64,000 bases of DNA. Source: Lentzea sp. NBRC 102530. GTDB lineage: Bacteria > Actinomycetota > Actinomycetes > Mycobacteriales > Pseudonocardiaceae. A program made the position numbers and the translations under genes. How positions within the stretch are numbered: position 1 is the stretch's first letter; each line of letters starts with the position of its first letter. Where the stretch lies: positions 1-64,000 of the forward strand of contig NZ_BSTF01000014.1 of NCBI RefSeq assembly GCF_030269365.1, read 5' to 3'. The notes beneath the pieces were generated by a model that was not told the origin of the DNA, did not search any database, and was given only the letters and a program-made list of their open reading frames with translations. Below, in pieces: positions 32,724 through 41,293 of this stretch.

Positions 32724-34313
32724 ATGGCGAAGTTCAACATCTTCCGCGCACGTCCGGCGGGCACCAGCCCTGTCGCCACGGCGGCGGTTCCGACGAGCGT
32801 CACCCACGAGGGCGCGCCCGGCTACGCGCGCGACACGAAGTCCGAGCTGTTCCTGCTCGCCGTGTCGAACATGGGCAGCGAGAACACCTTCTACGAGCCG
32901 AGCGGCCGCCGCGACGACCGCTACGCCCACCTCGTGCGCAAGGCCGCGCTGGAAGACCCGGAGTGGACCGCGCGCCTGCTGCAGTGGCTGCGGACCGAGG
33001 CGAACATGCGCACGGCCTCGCTGGTCGGCGCCGCGGAGTTCGTCCACGCCCGCCTCGCCGCGGAGTCCGACGCCGGCGTCGCCAACCGCGCCGTCATCGC
33101 CTCCGTCCTGCAGCGCGCCGACGAGCCGGGCGAACTCCTCGCCTACTGGACCGGCCAGCACGGCCGCCGCATCCCGAAGCCTCTCAAGCGTGGCATCTCC
33201 GACGCCCTCGGACGCCTGTACAACGAGCGCGCCGTCCTCAAGTGGGACAGCGACGCCCGCGGGTTCCGCATGCCCGACGTCCTGAACCTCGCCCACCCGA
33301 CGCCCGCCGCACCGTGGCAGGGCGAGTTGTTCCAGTACGTCCTGGACCACCGCCGCTCGGCCGACGCGGCCGTTCCCGCGTCGCTACGCGTGATCGCGGC
33401 ACGGCGTGAGCTGATGGCGTGGCCGGTGGAGCAGCGTCGTGCGCTCTTCTCACGCCCGGACGCGGCCGACGTGCTGCGCGGGGCCGGGATGACGTGGGAG
33501 GCCGTGTCCGGGTGGCTGCAGGGGCCGATGACCCGTGAGGTGTGGGAGGCACTCGCACCGTCCATGGGTTACATGTCGCTTTTGCGGAACCTCAGGAACT
33601 TCGACGAGACAGGCATGTCCGACGAGGTCGCGGCGGCTGTCGCGGCACGCCTGGCCGACCCCGGCCAGGTCGCGCGCTCGCGGCAGTTCCCGTTCCGGTT
33701 CCTGTCCGCCCACCAGGCGGCGCCGAGCCTGCGCTGGGGCCACGCCCTGGACCAGGCGCTGCAGGCGTCGCTCGCGAACCTGCCGGCACTGCCGGGCCGC
33801 TCGCTGATCCTGATCGACACCTCGGCGTCGATGTCGGGCGGCGCGTACTCGCGGCACTCGAAGGTCACGCCGGCCATGGCCGCCGCGGTCTTCGGCGTCG
33901 CGCTGGGCGCCAAGGGCGAGAAGGTGGACGTGGTCGGGTTCGCGGACGGCACGTTCCGGCACGACGTCCCGCGCGGCGCGTCGGTCCTCCGCGAGATCGA
34001 CCGGTTCCTCGCGCGGATCGGCGAGGTCGGGCACGGCACCGCCATCGTCGAGTCGCTGAAGCGCTCGTACCGCGGGCACGACCGGGTGTTCATCATCTCG
34101 GACATGCAGACGATGGACGGCCACTACGGGCGGGGCGTCTCGGACGTCGTGCCGCGGCACGTGCCGGTCTACGGGTTCAACCTGAGCGGGTACCAGAACG
34201 CCGCGTACGCGACCGGCAAGGCGAACCGCCACGAGTTCGGTGGTCTTACGGACGCGACGTTCCGCCTTGTGCCCCTTCTCGAAGCGGGCCGGAACGCCAC
34301 CTGGCCGTTCTGA
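32724..34313 (+). CDS. rsr: Ro60/Rsr-like TROVE-domain protein
   Basis: 529 residues. The TROVE HEAT-repeat ring covers about residues 30-350 (ARDTKSELFLLAVSNMGSEN, AEFVHARLAAESDAG, IPKPLKRGISDALG, KWDSDARGFRMPDVLNLAHP). A C-terminal VWA domain has the MIDAS motif DTSASMSGG near residue 370 and the partner Thr/Asp (IGEVGHGTA, FIISDMQTMDG). Ro60 rings bind misfolded RNA ends and Y RNAs; in bacteria the complex can join PNPase for RNA decay. ATG 32724 has GGGGGAAG 6-7 nt upstream. The Y-RNA-like cluster lies directly upstream on the same strand, the classical arrangement. No RtcB ligase or PNPase gene is nearby. Confidence 0.93.
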   Translation: MAKFNIFRARPAGTSPVATAAVPTSVTHEGAPGYARDTKSELFLLAVSNMGSENTFYEPSGRRDDRYAHLVRKAALEDPEWTARLLQWLRTEANMRTASLVGAAEFVHARLAAESDAGVANRAVIASVLQRADEPGELLAYWTGQHGRRIPKPLKRGISDALGRLYNERAVLKWDSDARGFRMPDVLNLAHPTPAAPWQGELFQYVLDHRRSADAAVPASLRVIAARRELMAWPVEQRRALFSRPDAADVLRGAGMTWEAVSGWLQGPMTREVWEALAPSMGYMSLLRNLRNFDETGMSDEVAAAVAARLADPGQVARSRQFPFRFLSAHQAAPSLRWGHALDQALQASLANLPALPGRSLILIDTSASMSGGAYSRHSKVTPAMAAAVFGVALGAKGEKVDVVGFADGTFRHDVPRGASVLREIDRFLARIGEVGHGTAIVESLKRSYRGHDRVFIISDMQTMDGHYGRGVSDVVPRHVPVYGFNLSGYQNAAYATGKANRHEFGGLTDATFRLVPLLEAGRNATWPF

Positions 34314-34316
34314 CGG

Positions 34317-34349
34317 GTGAGAGCTCTCCCTGACGCGGAGAGCTCTCAC
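34317..34349 (+). terminator. Strong hairpin after the Ro60 gene
   Basis: Perfect 13-bp stem (34317-34329 with 34337-34349, arm GTGAGAGCTCTCC) and a 7-nt loop, starting 3 nt after the stop codon. The sequence after it (ACTTACTTTCC) is only moderately T-rich. Confidence 0.7.
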
Positions 34350-34391
34350 ACTTACTTTCCGTTAGCGTTCTGACCAGGTACAATTCGTCTC

Positions 34392-34745
34392 ATGGACTAC
34401 GATGTGTTCGCGAAGGCGTGCCCGTCACGTCCCACGCTGGAGCACGTCACCGGCCGGTGGGGCAGCCTGACGCTGAGCGCGCTCGACGCAGGCCCGCTGC
34501 GGTTCAACGAGCTGCGCCGCCGTGTCGACGGGGTCAGCGAGAAGATGTTGTCCCAGACGTTGCAGGCGCTGGAGCGGGACGGGCTGGTTCACCGCGAGGC
34601 GCAGCACACCAACCCGCCGCGGGTCGACTACAGCCTCACGCCGCTCGGCCGTGAGACGGCGGTCAAGCTGTTGTCGTTGATCCACCACCTGGAGGCGTCG
34701 ATGCCTCAGGTGCTCGACGCCCAGGCCGCCTACGACGCCCGATAA
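34392..34745 (+). CDS. HxlR-family transcriptional regulator
   Basis: 117 residues, a single winged HTH. Family motifs are CPSRPTLEHVTGRWGSLTL, RFNELRRRVDGVSEKMLSQT and LERDGLVHREAQ. Cys10 is conserved in thiol-sensing members of the family, so redox or electrophile sensing is possible. No gene obviously controlled by it is adjacent. HxlR genes are often self-regulated, and the AT-richer 40 bp upstream may hold the operator. No Shine-Dalgarno is visible directly before the ATG. Confidence 0.88.
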   Translation: MDYDVFAKACPSRPTLEHVTGRWGSLTLSALDAGPLRFNELRRRVDGVSEKMLSQTLQALERDGLVHREAQHTNPPRVDYSLTPLGRETAVKLLSLIHHLEASMPQVLDAQAAYDAR

Positions 34746-34776
34746 TCCGCTTGTCCACGCTTCTTACGCTGGAGCG

Positions 34777-35391
34777 GTGAAGGGCTGCACGAGGTGCTGG
34801 CAACAGGAAGAGCTGGATCTGCTCGACGGGGATCCCGAGCTGCTGTCCGACAAGATCGTGCACAAGTTCGCGTGGGAGTCGACCGACCACTTCGACCGCG
34901 ACGAGTACGAGCTCGCCTGGCGCAGGCTCGGGTACCGCGTGGTCCGGGTGCTGGAGCAGGATCCGGACGACAAGCTCACCGCAGGGTTGAAGTGGGCGCG
35001 GTTCGACAGCTGGCCCGAGGACGAGCAGACCGCGCTGCGCACGCTGGTCACCGACGTCGTCGTGCGGGCGGCCGGTGATCCGGAGCGCCGGTGGAAGCTG
35101 GACGAGCTCCTCCAGGCCGCCGCGCAGCTGGACCAGGACATAGCTCCGTGGCTGCGGCTCGCCGACACCTTCGAGGACGACGCCGTCGCCGTCCTTGCCG
35201 ACACCTACGCGGATCTGTACGTGTACAGCGCTGGTCCGATGTCGTGGATGATGTGGGACGACAGCAACCAACCGATCCACGACTGGCTGCTCTCCCCGGC
35301 CCTGCGCGCCCGACTGTCCACGATCGACAGTCCGGACGCACAGGACGCGGTGAAGAACATCGATCTGATGATCGAGTTCAGCATTCGATGA
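34777..35391 (+). CDS. Hypothetical cytosolic protein
   Basis: 204 residues, acidic, predicted helical. I do not recognise the family. The N-terminus has a CxxC pair (KGCTRCWQQEELDLLDGDPE), and the centre is rich in Asp/Glu/Trp (LEQDPDDKLTAGLKWARFDS). It uses a GTG start; GGAG lies only 2 nt upstream, so the exact start is uncertain. The 3' end overlaps the convergent sdaA gene by 14 bases. It lies 31 nt downstream of the HxlR gene and may be cotranscribed with it. Confidence 0.7.
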   Translation: MKGCTRCWQQEELDLLDGDPELLSDKIVHKFAWESTDHFDRDEYELAWRRLGYRVVRVLEQDPDDKLTAGLKWARFDSWPEDEQTALRTLVTDVVVRAAGDPERRWKLDELLQAAAQLDQDIAPWLRLADTFEDDAVAVLADTYADLYVYSAGPMSWMMWDDSNQPIHDWLLSPALRARLSTIDSPDAQDAVKNIDLMIEFSIR

Positions 35392-36742
35392 CGTTCACGG
35401 CGAGTCCGCCGCGCGCCGTCTCCTTGTACTTGACCGACATGTCCTTGCCGGTGTCCCGCATGGTCTTGATGACCTTGTCCAGCGACACGAAGTGCGAGCC
35501 GTCACCCCGCAACGCCATCCGCACCGCCGTGATGGCCTTGATGGACGCGACGGCGTTGCGCTCGATGCACGGGATCTGCACCAGGCCGCCGATCGGGTCG
35601 CACGTCAACCCGAGGTTGTGCTCCATGGCGATCTCGGCGGCGTTCTCGACCTGTTCGGGCGTGCCGCCGAGAACCTCGGCGAGACCGCCCGCAGCCATCG
35701 AACAGGCCGACCCGACCTCACCCTGACAGCCGACCTCGGCACCGGAGATCGACGCGTTCTCCTTGAACAGCACGCCGATCGCGCCCGCCGTCAGCAGGAA
35801 CCGGACCACGCCGTCGTCGGAGGCACCCGGTACGAACTTCGTGTAGTAGTGCAACACCGCTGGAACGATGCCGGCCGCGCCGTTGGTCGGCGCGGTGACG
35901 ACACGGCCACCGGCGGCGTTCTCCTCGTTGACCGCCAACGCGAACAAGGTCACCCAGTCCATGACGCGCAACGGGTCGGTGACGAAGTGCTCGCCCTCCA
36001 GGCGCTTGCGCATCTCGGCGGCGCGGCGGCGGACCTTCAGGCCGCCGGGCAGGGTGCCCTGCTCGGTGCAGCCGCGTTCGACGCACTCCTGCATGACGTG
36101 CCAGATGTGCAGAAGTCCTTCCCGCACTTCGGTTTCCGTGCGCCACGACAGCTCGTTGGCCATCATGATCTCGCTGATCGACAGGCCGGTCTCGCGGCAG
36201 CGCGCGAGGAGCTGGTCGCCGGTCAGGAACGGGTGCGGCAACGGGGTGGTGTCCGGCTTGATCCGGTCGGTGCCCGACGCGTTCTCGTCGACGACGAACC
36301 CGCCGCCGATCGAGTAGTAGACGGCGTGCTCGACCGACTTGCCGTCCGCGAACGCCTCGAAGCTCATCCCGTTGGGGTGCAACGGGAGTGACTTGCGGCG
36401 GTGCATGACGAGGTCGCGGTCGTGGGTGAACGCGATCTCGTGCGTGCCGCCGAGCCTCAGCCGACCGCTCGAGATGATCTCCTCGACGCGTTCGGCGGCG
36501 GCGGAGGGGTCGACCTCCTCGGGGAGGTTGCCCTCCAGGCCGAGGAACACGGCCTTCGGGCTGCCGTGGCCGTGGCCGGTCGCGCCGAGCGAGCCGAACA
36601 GCTGGACGTGCACGCGGTCCACGGTGGACAGCTGTGGGCCGAGCTTGTCGATGAACATCGCGGCCGCGCGCATCGGGCCGACCGTGTGCGAGCTGGACGG
36701 TCCGATGCCGACGGAGAACAGGTCGAAAACGCTGATCGCCAC
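35378..36742 (-). CDS. sdaA: L-serine ammonia-lyase, single-chain [4Fe-4S] type
   Basis: 454 residues. The N-terminal regulatory domain begins ISVFDLFSVGIGPSSSHTVG. The catalytic domain has GCQGEVGSACSMAAGG, TCDPIGGLVQIPCIERN and the C-terminal cysteine region, which together provide the iron-sulfur ligands. It converts serine to pyruvate and ammonia. It lies 32 nt downstream of gcvH on the same strand, so the glycine riboswitch before gcvH probably controls both genes. This fits a route from excess glycine through glycine cleavage and serine hydroxymethyltransferase to serine and pyruvate. Confidence 0.94.
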   Translation of the reverse strand: MAISVFDLFSVGIGPSSSHTVGPMRAAAMFIDKLGPQLSTVDRVHVQLFGSLGATGHGHGSPKAVFLGLEGNLPEEVDPSAAAERVEEIISSGRLRLGGTHEIAFTHDRDLVMHRRKSLPLHPNGMSFEAFADGKSVEHAVYYSIGGGFVVDENASGTDRIKPDTTPLPHPFLTGDQLLARCRETGLSISEIMMANELSWRTETEVREGLLHIWHVMQECVERGCTEQGTLPGGLKVRRRAAEMRKRLEGEHFVTDPLRVMDWVTLFALAVNEENAAGGRVVTAPTNGAAGIVPAVLHYYTKFVPGASDDGVVRFLLTAGAIGVLFKENASISGAEVGCQGEVGSACSMAAGGLAEVLGGTPEQVENAAEIAMEHNLGLTCDPIGGLVQIPCIERNAVASIKAITAVRMALRGDGSHFVSLDKVIKTMRDTGKDMSVKYKETARGGLAVNVIEC

Positions 36743-36774
36743 TGATCAGTCCTTCGTGGTGGGGCGGAGCGGAG

Positions 36775-37158
36775 TCAGTCGGTCTTGGTGAGCTCGGCGT
36801 ACTTGGCCGCCGTGAGCAGGTTCTCGGCCGACTCGACGCGGACCTTGAACAGCCAGCCCTCGCCGTACGGGTCGTTGTTCACGATCGCCGGGTCCTGCAC
36901 GACGGCGTCGTTGACCTCGATGACCTCACCGGTGACGGGCGAGAACAGGTCGCTGACGGACTTGGTGGACTCGAGCTCGCCGCACACGGAGTTGGTGACG
37001 ACCTTGGCACCGACCTCGGGCAGCTGCACGTAGACGATGTCGCCGAGGGCGTCGGCGGCGTACTCGGTGATTCCGCAGGTCAGCGGGTCCTGGGTGCCCG
37101 GCGTCCAGTCGACCCACTCGTGTTCGACGGTGTAGAGCAGGTTCTCGGGGAACTCCAC
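36775..37158 (-). CDS. gcvH: Glycine cleavage system H protein
   Basis: 127 residues, normal length. Typical sequence is YTVEHEWVDWTPGTQDPLTC, ALGDIVYVQLPEVGA, the lipoyl-lysine site GELESTKSVSDLFSPVTGEV, and NDPYGEGWLFKVRV. The lipoyl arm carries aminomethyl groups between GcvP, GcvT and Lpd, none of which is in the window. GTG 37158 has GAGGAG 5 nt upstream. The glycine riboswitch at 37222-37311 and a promoter at 37355-37384 lie upstream. The operon continues into sdaA. Confidence 0.95.
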   Translation of the reverse strand: MEFPENLLYTVEHEWVDWTPGTQDPLTCGITEYAADALGDIVYVQLPEVGAKVVTNSVCGELESTKSVSDLFSPVTGEVIEVNDAVVQDPAIVNNDPYGEGWLFKVRVESAENLLTAAKYAELTKTD

Positions 37159-37221
37159 GGCGACTCCTCTGGCTGTGACGGGTCAGGACACTTGCGCCCC
37201 CTCCGCCGTGCAGAGTTGCCT

Positions 37222-37311
37222 ACCCCGAGTGGTCTTGCTGCCTGAGAGTGTGCGGGAGCTTGCCCCTTCGGCGCCCCGACTCGAACGGTCGAGGTCTCTC
37301 CCACTCGGGTT
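37222..37311 (-). promoter_or_regulatory. Glycine riboswitch (gcvT element), one aptamer
   Basis: On the minus strand, P1 pairs CCCGAGTGG (37309-37301) with CCACTCGGG (37232-37224). The conserved core is present: GGGAGAG after P1, CGCCGAAGGGGCAA near 37273-37260, CTCTCAGGC near 37248-37240, and AAGACC before P1 closes. Only one aptamer fits between promoter and gene. It probably activates the gcvH-sdaA operon on glycine binding, as is usual for gcv leaders; the 63 nt before gcvH would be the expression platform. Confidence 0.9.
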
Positions 37312-37354
37312 CTGGCGCTGGCGCGCCGCGGCCGGTGTTCAGTTCTCGGCGCGA

Positions 37355-37384
37355 ACGCTATGTGCGGCCCCCGCCGAGTGTCAA
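37355..37384 (-). promoter_or_regulatory. Promoter of the gcvH-sdaA leader
   Basis: TTGACA (37384-37379), an 18-nt spacer and TAGCGT (37360-37355) give a good housekeeping-type promoter. Transcription would start near 37347, about 36 nt before the riboswitch. Confidence 0.6.
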
Positions 37385-37537
37385 CGCGGAACGGTCGAGT
37401 GGAACGCGAACAACGCTCAGGTCGCTCTGTCCTAACTGAACAACCAGGGGGTTACCGGATAGTGCTAGCTGCACAGTGACATGACCTTGCGACTGGCCCA
37501 GATTATGAGATGTCGGCCACCGAACGGAGGAGTCATC

Positions 37538-38650
37538 GTGCGGATCGCAGTTCCCCGCGAGATCAAGAACCACGAGTACCGCGTCGCTCTCACCCCTGCC
37601 GGTGCGCACGAGCTGACCAGCCGCGGCCACGACGTCTACGTCGAGCAGGGTGCCGGTCTCGGTTCCGCGATCACGGACGAGGAGTACCTCGCCGCGGGCG
37701 CCAAGATCCTCGCGACCGCCGACGACGTGTGGGCCGAGGGTGACCTGGTTCTCAAGGTCAAGGAGCCGATCGCCGAGGAGTACCCGCGCCTGCGTGCCGG
37801 TCAGACCCTCTTCACGTACCTGCACCTCGCCGCCGACAAGCCGCTGACCGAGGCGCTGCTGGCGTCCGGCACCACGGCCATCGCCTACGAGACCGTGCAG
37901 CTGCCGAACCGCGCGCTGCCGCTGCTCGCCCCGATGTCCGAGGTCGCGGGCCGCCTGGCCCCGCAGGTCGGTGCGTTCAGCCTGATGAAGCCCTCCGGCG
38001 GCCGCGGCGTGCTGCCCGGTGGCGTCCCCGGTGTCGCCCCGGCCCGCGTGGTCGTGATCGGCGGTGGCGTGGCGGGCGTCAACGCGGCCACCATCGCCGT
38101 CGGCATGGGCGCTGACGTGCAGATCCTCGACACCAACGTCGACCGCCTGCGCCAGATCGACGCCCAGTTCCAGGGCCGCCTGCGCACGCTCGCGTCCAAC
38201 GCGTTCTCGGTGGAGCAGGCCGTCCGCGAGGCCGACCTGGTCATCGGCGCCGTGCTCGTCCCCGGTGCCGCCGCGCCGAAGCTCGTCTCGAACGCGCTGG
38301 TCGCCGACATGAAGCCGGGCTCCGTGCTCGTCGACATCGCGATCGACCAGGGCGGTTGCTTCGAGGACTCGCGCCCGACCACGCACGCCGAGCCGACCTA
38401 CGAGGTCCACAACTCGGTCTTCTACTGCGTGGCGAACATGCCGGGCGCCGTGCCGCGCACCTCGACCTACGCGCTGACCAACGTGACGCTGCCGTACGCC
38501 GTCGCACTGGCCGACAAGGGCTGGACGCAGGCGCTGAAGGACGACCGTTCGCTCGCCCTGGGCCTGAACGTCCACGCCGGACAGCTCACCAACGGCCCGG
38601 TGGCCGAGGCGACCGGTCTGCCGCACACGCCGCTGGAGTCCGTGGTCTGA
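37538..38650 (+). CDS. ald: Alanine dehydrogenase
   Basis: 370 residues, standard length. The N-terminal substrate domain reads RIAVPREIKNHEYRVALTPA with the catalytic Lys in LVLKVKEP and His in TYLHLAA. The NAD-binding core is VVVIGGGVAGVNAATIAVGMGA. It deaminates alanine to pyruvate reversibly with NAD. GTG 37538 follows GGAGG by 7 nt. It is divergent from gcvH, sharing a ~200-bp intergenic region with the riboswitch promoter, and is followed by an intrinsic terminator. No Lrp-type regulator gene is adjacent. Confidence 0.95.
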   Translation: MRIAVPREIKNHEYRVALTPAGAHELTSRGHDVYVEQGAGLGSAITDEEYLAAGAKILATADDVWAEGDLVLKVKEPIAEEYPRLRAGQTLFTYLHLAADKPLTEALLASGTTAIAYETVQLPNRALPLLAPMSEVAGRLAPQVGAFSLMKPSGGRGVLPGGVPGVAPARVVVIGGGVAGVNAATIAVGMGADVQILDTNVDRLRQIDAQFQGRLRTLASNAFSVEQAVREADLVIGAVLVPGAAAPKLVSNALVADMKPGSVLVDIAIDQGGCFEDSRPTTHAEPTYEVHNSVFYCVANMPGAVPRTSTYALTNVTLPYAVALADKGWTQALKDDRSLALGLNVHAGQLTNGPVAEATGLPHTPLESVV

Positions 38651-38670
38651 AAGCCAACTGAATGAATGAG

Positions 38671-38703
38671 GCCCCCGCACGCGTGGATCGCTGCGGGGGT
38701 TTC
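38671..38703 (+). terminator. Intrinsic terminator after ald
   Basis: Stem CCCCCGCA (38672-38679) / TGCGGGGG (38692-38699), 12-nt loop, followed by TTT. The convergent TetR gene ends at 38706, so the hairpin may serve both strands. Confidence 0.8.
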
Positions 38704-38705
38704 GC

Positions 38706-39386
38706 CTATCTGAGGGCCGCGACGCGCGCCTTGATGCCGTCGATCACGCAGTCCAGCCCGAACTCGAACTGCCCCTCCAACGACCAGATCTCCGGCTGGT
38801 CCAGCATCGTGACGTAGGTCGGGTGCTTCTCCCGGTACATGTCCGCGATCTTCGCGAGGTCCGGCGGCGGTGAGTCCATCCCGCCCCGGGCGGTGAAGTT
38901 GACCTCGGCGATCGCGTACCCGACCGCGAAGCTGGAGATCGTCGAGACCGACCGCGCCGCGCCGCCCAGCGACAGACCGGCCCGCAGCATCGGTTGCAGC
39001 ATCGCGTCGCTCATCGCCACGGCCTTCGGGCCGATGCTGTTGAACTCGCCGATGCCGCGGATCCACCACGGGTGCTTGTGCGCGAGCTGACGCATCGCGT
39101 GCATCATCGCGCGCACAGCCTCCTCCCAGTCGTCCTCAGGACTCGGCAGCGGGAACTCGCCGTAGATCTCGTCGAGGCAGAGCTCGATCAGCGCGTCTTT
39201 CGTCGGCACGTGCCAGTACAACGACATGGGTGCCGCGCCGAGCGCCGCCGCGAGCTTGCGCATGGACAGCTTCTGCAGGCCGTCGGCGTCCAGCATCTCC
39301 ATCGCCTTGCGCACGATGGCGTCCCGGCTCAGGCCGAGGGGCTGGCCGCTGCTGGGCCTGGGTTTCCCGAACCACACGCTGTCCAC
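38706..39386 (-). CDS. TetR-family repressor with TetR_C-type ligand domain
   Basis: 226 residues. The HTH at about 20-68 (LSRDAIVRKAMEMLDADGLQ, LGAAPMSLYWHVPTKDALI) has the YWHV recognition helix of the true TetR/TetR_C_1 subgroup. The C-terminal domain (FAVGYAIAEVNF) is the drug-binding type. It lies 9 nt downstream of a DHA2 efflux gene on the same strand, and a tandem operator-like repeat precedes that gene (40857-40888), so it probably represses the pump and itself. GTG start. Confidence 0.9.
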   Translation of the reverse strand: MDSVWFGKPRPSSGQPLGLSRDAIVRKAMEMLDADGLQKLSMRKLAAALGAAPMSLYWHVPTKDALIELCLDEIYGEFPLPSPEDDWEEAVRAMMHAMRQLAHKHPWWIRGIGEFNSIGPKAVAMSDAMLQPMLRAGLSLGGAARSVSTISSFAVGYAIAEVNFTARGGMDSPPPDLAKIADMYREKHPTYVTMLDQPEIWSLEGQFEFGLDCVIDGIKARVAALR

Positions 39387-39395
39387 GTCGCGATC

Positions 39396-40844
39396 CTATG
39401 CACGTCGCAGCAGCACGCTGGCCACAACACCTCCCAGGAACACGGCGACAGCGCCGATGATCAGGCTGACGCTCATGCCGTTCGAGAACGCCTCGCGCAC
39501 GACCGTGACGTCCGCACCGCTGTGCAACGCCTCCTGCAGCGAACGCCCCGACACGCCGTCCGGCAGTGCCGCGACGAACCGCGCCGACAGCAGCGCGCCC
39601 AGCACGGCGATGCCGAACGAGGACCCCAGTTCCGTCAGCGTGCCCGACAGCCCGGACGCGATGCCGGCGCGTTCCGGCGGGATCGACCCCATCAGGGCGT
39701 TGACCGCAACGGGTTGCGACACACCGACTCCGACGCCGATCAGTACCAGTCCGGCCAGCGTCGGCGGGTAGGTGTCGCCGATCGACAGCAGCAGCACGCC
39801 GCCCGCGACGATCGTCATGCCCAGCACCATCGCCCGGCCCGCGCCGAGCTTCATCACGAGCTGTCCCAACGTGTTGCTGGTGACGAGCAACGCGATCGCC
39901 ATCGGCGCCACGCGCACACCCGCCTCCAGCGGGCTGTACCCCAGCACGCCCTGGAGGTGTTGCGTCAGAAGGAAGAGCGAGCCCGCCATGCCGAACGCCG
40001 CGAGCACCCCGGACGCCACCGCGCCGGTGAACCGGCGGTTCCGGAAGAACCCGAGGTCCAGCATCGGCTCGGCGGTGTGCCGTTCCCACAACGCGAAGCC
40101 GGTCATGGTGACGAGCCCGATCGCCACCGGCACGCCGAACTCGGCCGAGCCGAACCCGTGCTCCGGTACCTCGATCACCGCGTACACGATCGACACCATG
40201 CCGACGATCGACAGGATCGAGCCGAGCACGTCGGGCCTGCGCACGGTCGGGTCCTTCGACTCCGGCACCAGGAACGCGACGGCCGCGATCGCGAGGAGCG
40301 CCACCGGCACGTTGATCAGGAACACCGAGCCCCACCAGAAGTGCTTGATCAGCGCGCCGCCGATGACCGGCCCGGCCGCGAAGCCGAGGCTCGTGACGGC
40401 GGCCCAGATGCCGATGGCCTTCGGGCGTTCCCGGTCGTCGAACAACTGCATCAGCACGGCCAGCGTGCCCGGCATCAGCACCGCGGCGCCGATCCCCATG
40501 AACCCGCGGGCCGCGATCAACGCCTCGGACGAGCCCGCGTAGGCCGCGACCGCGCTGCCAGTGCCGAACAGCACCAGGCCGACCAGCAACGCGCGCTTGC
40601 GGCCGAACCGGTCGCTCAACGACCCGGTCGTGAGCAGCAGGCCCGCCAGCGCGAGCGAGTAGGCGTTGATCATCCACTGGATGTCGGCGGTGCTCGCGTC
40701 CAGGCCGGTGGAGATCGACGGGATCGCCACGTTCAGCACGGTGTTGTCGAGCACCACGACCATCACGGACAGGCACAGCACGCCGAGCACGGCCCAGCGT
40801 TGCGGGTGCGGGTGCACCACGGCCTTCTCGGTCGTCGAAGTCAT
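39396..40844 (-). CDS. MFS drug exporter, DHA2 (14-TM, EmrB/QacA) family
   Basis: 482 residues, 14 predicted helices. Motif A is LTTGSLSDRFGRKRALLVGL; antiporter motif C-like GPVIGGALIKHFWWGSVFLINVP follows helix 5. The N-terminus MTSTTEKAVVHPHPQRWAVL and VVLDNTVLNVAIPSI are classical for the family. It exports drugs or cationic compounds in exchange for protons. GGAGG lies 4 nt before ATG 40844, with a promoter (TTGTGC, 17 nt, TGTAAG on the minus strand) overlapping a tandem operator. It is cotranscribed with the TetR gene downstream. Confidence 0.92.
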   Translation of the reverse strand: MTSTTEKAVVHPHPQRWAVLGVLCLSVMVVVLDNTVLNVAIPSISTGLDASTADIQWMINAYSLALAGLLLTTGSLSDRFGRKRALLVGLVLFGTGSAVAAYAGSSEALIAARGFMGIGAAVLMPGTLAVLMQLFDDRERPKAIGIWAAVTSLGFAAGPVIGGALIKHFWWGSVFLINVPVALLAIAAVAFLVPESKDPTVRRPDVLGSILSIVGMVSIVYAVIEVPEHGFGSAEFGVPVAIGLVTMTGFALWERHTAEPMLDLGFFRNRRFTGAVASGVLAAFGMAGSLFLLTQHLQGVLGYSPLEAGVRVAPMAIALLVTSNTLGQLVMKLGAGRAMVLGMTIVAGGVLLLSIGDTYPPTLAGLVLIGVGVGVSQPVAVNALMGSIPPERAGIASGLSGTLTELGSSFGIAVLGALLSARFVAALPDGVSGRSLQEALHSGADVTVVREAFSNGMSVSLIIGAVAVFLGGVVASVLLRRA

Positions 40845-40856
40845 CGTTCCTCCCCC

Positions 40857-40888
40857 TTACGGTGTACGAGGAACTTACAGCGTACGAG
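40857..40888. promoter_or_regulatory. Tandem operator-like repeat at the DHA2 pump promoter
   Basis: TTACGGTGTACGAG (40857-40870) and TTACAGCGTACGAG (40875-40888) are direct repeats 18 bp apart, differing at two positions. On the minus strand the upstream copy contains the likely -10 hexamer TGTAAG. They are probably bound by the TetR protein encoded at 38706-39386. Confidence 0.55.
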
Positions 40889-40965
40889 ACCCCTGGGCAC
40901 AAGTCTTTTACGCTCAGACCAGAACGAGGGTTCGCTTCAGACGCGAAGAAGTTTCAATGGGCCCG

Positions 40966-41146
40966 GGGGCTCGGGGGGTCCCCCCGAGCAACACTGCGGG
41001 CTCCGGCGAAATTGGTCGAAGACCAATGAGCACCGGAGCCCGCCACGTAAAGGGCGGCCGCGCTCAACCAGCCTGGGGGTCACTGGGAGCGGGGCCGCCG
41101 TCACCAAATATAGCGGGCCTTGGCGGGGCGCGCCCAGCACCCCCGC
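40966..41146. other. Hairpin-rich intergenic block (four strong inverted repeats)
   Basis: Four consecutive inverted repeats fill most of the gene-free stretch 40889-41293. (1) 40969-40989, GCTCGGGGGG / CCCCCCGAGC sharing a tiny loop. (2) 40996-41043, outer 11-bp stem GCGGGCTCCGG / CCGGAGCCCGC with an inner ATTGGTC-GAA-GACCAAT stem. (3) 41053-41099, 13-bp stem with one mismatch. (4) 41121-41146, GGCGGGG / CCCCGCC. The spacing is regular and no frame is convincing. It could be a structured RNA gene, a dispersed repeat or stacked terminators; the strand is undecided. Confidence 0.5.
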
Positions 41147-41293
41147 CGAAACGCGACCCAAAAGTTTCCCCGAGTGGACCACTGCCCGTGTCCGGCCCGT
41201 CCAGCAAACGAGTGAATTCCGAGTCGCGCGGTGCGGCGAGCAGGGGGTTCGGCCGATGAAGACGGAGTCGGGTGTCCCTCGAAGGGAGATTCC

